From positions 62,001 to 126,000 of IMG/VR virus record IMGVR_UViG_3300044712_002668: a stretch of DNA of 64,000 bases; one strand, 5' to 3'. Source of the stretch: a virus. The notes under the pieces are model-generated. The model worked only from the letters and a program-made list of their open reading frames with translations, did not search any database and had not been told where the DNA came from. The position numbers were made by a program, and so were the translations under genes. This document shows, piece after piece, positions 63,199-64,000 of this stretch (positions are counted from its first letter, which is position 1; each line of letters begins with the position of its first letter).

Positions 63199-63933
63199 AT
63201 GGCTTGTTTTAAAGAATTAGGTAAATATGGAAGGCTTGGTAATGCTTTATTTCAAATAGCAGCAACTATAGCTTATTCAAAAAGATATAATGAAAATTAT
63301 TGTTTTCCTAAATGGGAATATCAAGATTGTTTTAATTTTGATCAATCTAATTTTTTAAATCATACGCCAAGATATGATAATGTGTATAATGAAGATAAAT
63401 ATACCTATAGCAATATTCCATATAAACCAAACTGTAACTTACATGGATACTTTCAAAGTAAAAAATATTTTGAAGATCAAGAGGGTTATATAAAAAACAT
63501 CTTAACACCAAAAGAAAAAAAAGAATCTGGTTTATATGGTGATGTTTGTGGTATTCATATTCGTAGAGGAGATTATATACAATTTAAAGATTTTCATACA
63601 GTATTACAAGTGGATTATTATAGAAAAGCAATGAGTTGTATCCCGGTATCAAAGTTTTTGATTATTTCAGATGATCCGGAATGGTGCAAAATTGCTTTTG
63701 CATATGATGAGAGATGCACTGTAAAGAAACAAGGTTCTGTTATGGATGATTTTACAACACTATCAGCTTGTGGTCATAATATCATTGCAAACTCTTCTTT
63801 TTCATGGTGGGCGGCGTATTTGAATCCCAATCAAAACAAAACCGTGGTAGCTCCAAAAGAATGGTTTGGTCCAAAACTAAAAGATATTAATCCCATCTCT
63901 GATTTGATTCCTTCAGAATGGAGGTTGGTATGA
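63199..63933 (+). CDS. GT11 alpha-1,2-fucosyltransferase-like protein
   Basis: 244 residues with all GT11 hallmarks: GRLGNALFQIAATIAYSKR (11-29), LHGYFQSKKYF (81-91), the GDP-binding GIHIRRGDYI (118-127) with the His-x-Arg-Arg-Gly-Asp core, and NSSFSWWAAYLNP (198-210). GT11 enzymes move fucose from GDP-fucose to the 2-position of galactose. It is slightly short against bacterial relatives (about 280-300 residues) but has each motif. It overlaps the next gene by 4 bases (ATGA). Together with the GT10-like gene it suggests a fucose-containing glycan. Confidence 0.88.
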   Translation: MACFKELGKYGRLGNALFQIAATIAYSKRYNENYCFPKWEYQDCFNFDQSNFLNHTPRYDNVYNEDKYTYSNIPYKPNCNLHGYFQSKKYFEDQEGYIKNILTPKEKKESGLYGDVCGIHIRRGDYIQFKDFHTVLQVDYYRKAMSCIPVSKFLIISDDPEWCKIAFAYDERCTVKKQGSVMDDFTTLSACGHNIIANSSFSWWAAYLNPNQNKTVVAPKEWFGPKLKDINPISDLIPSEWRLV

Positions 63934-64000
63934 CAAGAGTTATATATGCTCCGATTAATTTTGGTGATGTAGTACAAGACGGTGTTTACGATGCCTTTAG
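63930..64000 (+). CDS. Start of a further gene in the glycosyltransferase cluster (truncated by window end)
   Basis: An ATG overlapping the GT11 stop (ATGA) opens a frame that runs to the end of the window. The 23 visible residues begin MTRVIYAPINFGDVVQDGVYDAF. This is too short to assign a family, but the coupled start puts it in the same transcript. Confidence 0.5.
   Translation, partial: MTRVIYAPINFGDVVQDGVYDAF

Noticed and set aside
1-64000. tRNA genes, CRISPR arrays, insertion sequences or an integrase/attachment site
   Set aside because: The gaps between genes are too short and none shows a cloverleaf, direct-repeat array, transposase or integrase motif.

Overview
This window is part of the genome of a large tailed bacteriophage with a contractile tail (a myovirus, probably a jumbo phage). 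The evidence is a complete contractile-tail block in typical order: sheath, tube, tail assembly chaperones, tape measure, hub, spike, gp25-like wedge, baseplate J-like wedge and giant baseplate/fibre proteins. The DNA is AT-rich, gene-dense (the longest gap is about 130 bases) and uses the standard code. No capsid, portal, terminase, polymerase or tRNA gene is seen, so 64 kb is only part of the genome. The host is not directly identifiable. The best clue is a GC-rich lipoprotein-like gene at 19179-19805 whose Ala/Gly/Ser-repeat linker resembles secreted proteins of myxobacteria and relatives; this is an inference.

Layout. 1-5096 (+): the end of a virion protein, a PaaK/CapK-like adenylate-forming enzyme, a small virion protein, a cysteine-desulfurase-like PLP enzyme, a small HNH protein, a cold-shock protein and small unknowns. 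5089-7269 (-): an SF1 helicase and a virion protein, with a minus-strand terminator buried in an opposing gene at 4456-4485. 7320-9990 (+): a translationally coupled cassette of two membrane-segment proteins and a HExxH metallopeptidase. 10016-19178 (+): fibre and other virion proteins plus a three-helix membrane protein. 19179-21443: an accessory island with the lipoprotein, a HAD phosphatase, an unknown gene and an Hsp20 chaperone; two of these genes have sigma70-like promoters. 21540-54191 (+): the tail and baseplate morphogenesis block, including hub (1740 aa), gp6-like (1078 aa), LamG-type (2216 aa) and dockerin-like (989 aa) proteins. 54205-64000: a remnant of a glycosyltransferase paralogue, an invading HNH gene with a frameshift, then a run of glycosyltransferases (GT4, several GT2, GT10-like and GT11 fucosyltransferase-like).

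How it works together. The tail block builds the injection machine. Fibre and LamG/dockerin-like proteins probably form the adhesive periphery. The glycosyltransferase cluster may decorate the virion or host surface with a fucose-containing glycan. Hsp20, the cold-shock protein and the two metabolic enzymes look like host-manipulation or assembly-support genes.

Most notable observations: a FourU-like RNA thermometer candidate in front of hsp20; the GC-rich lipoprotein island gene; a tripeptide (Asp-Gly-Tyr) strongly over-represented across at least ten virion proteins; hidden terminator-like hairpins inside coding sequences; the membrane/metallopeptidase cassette; and the glycosyltransferase remnant next to the HNH gene.
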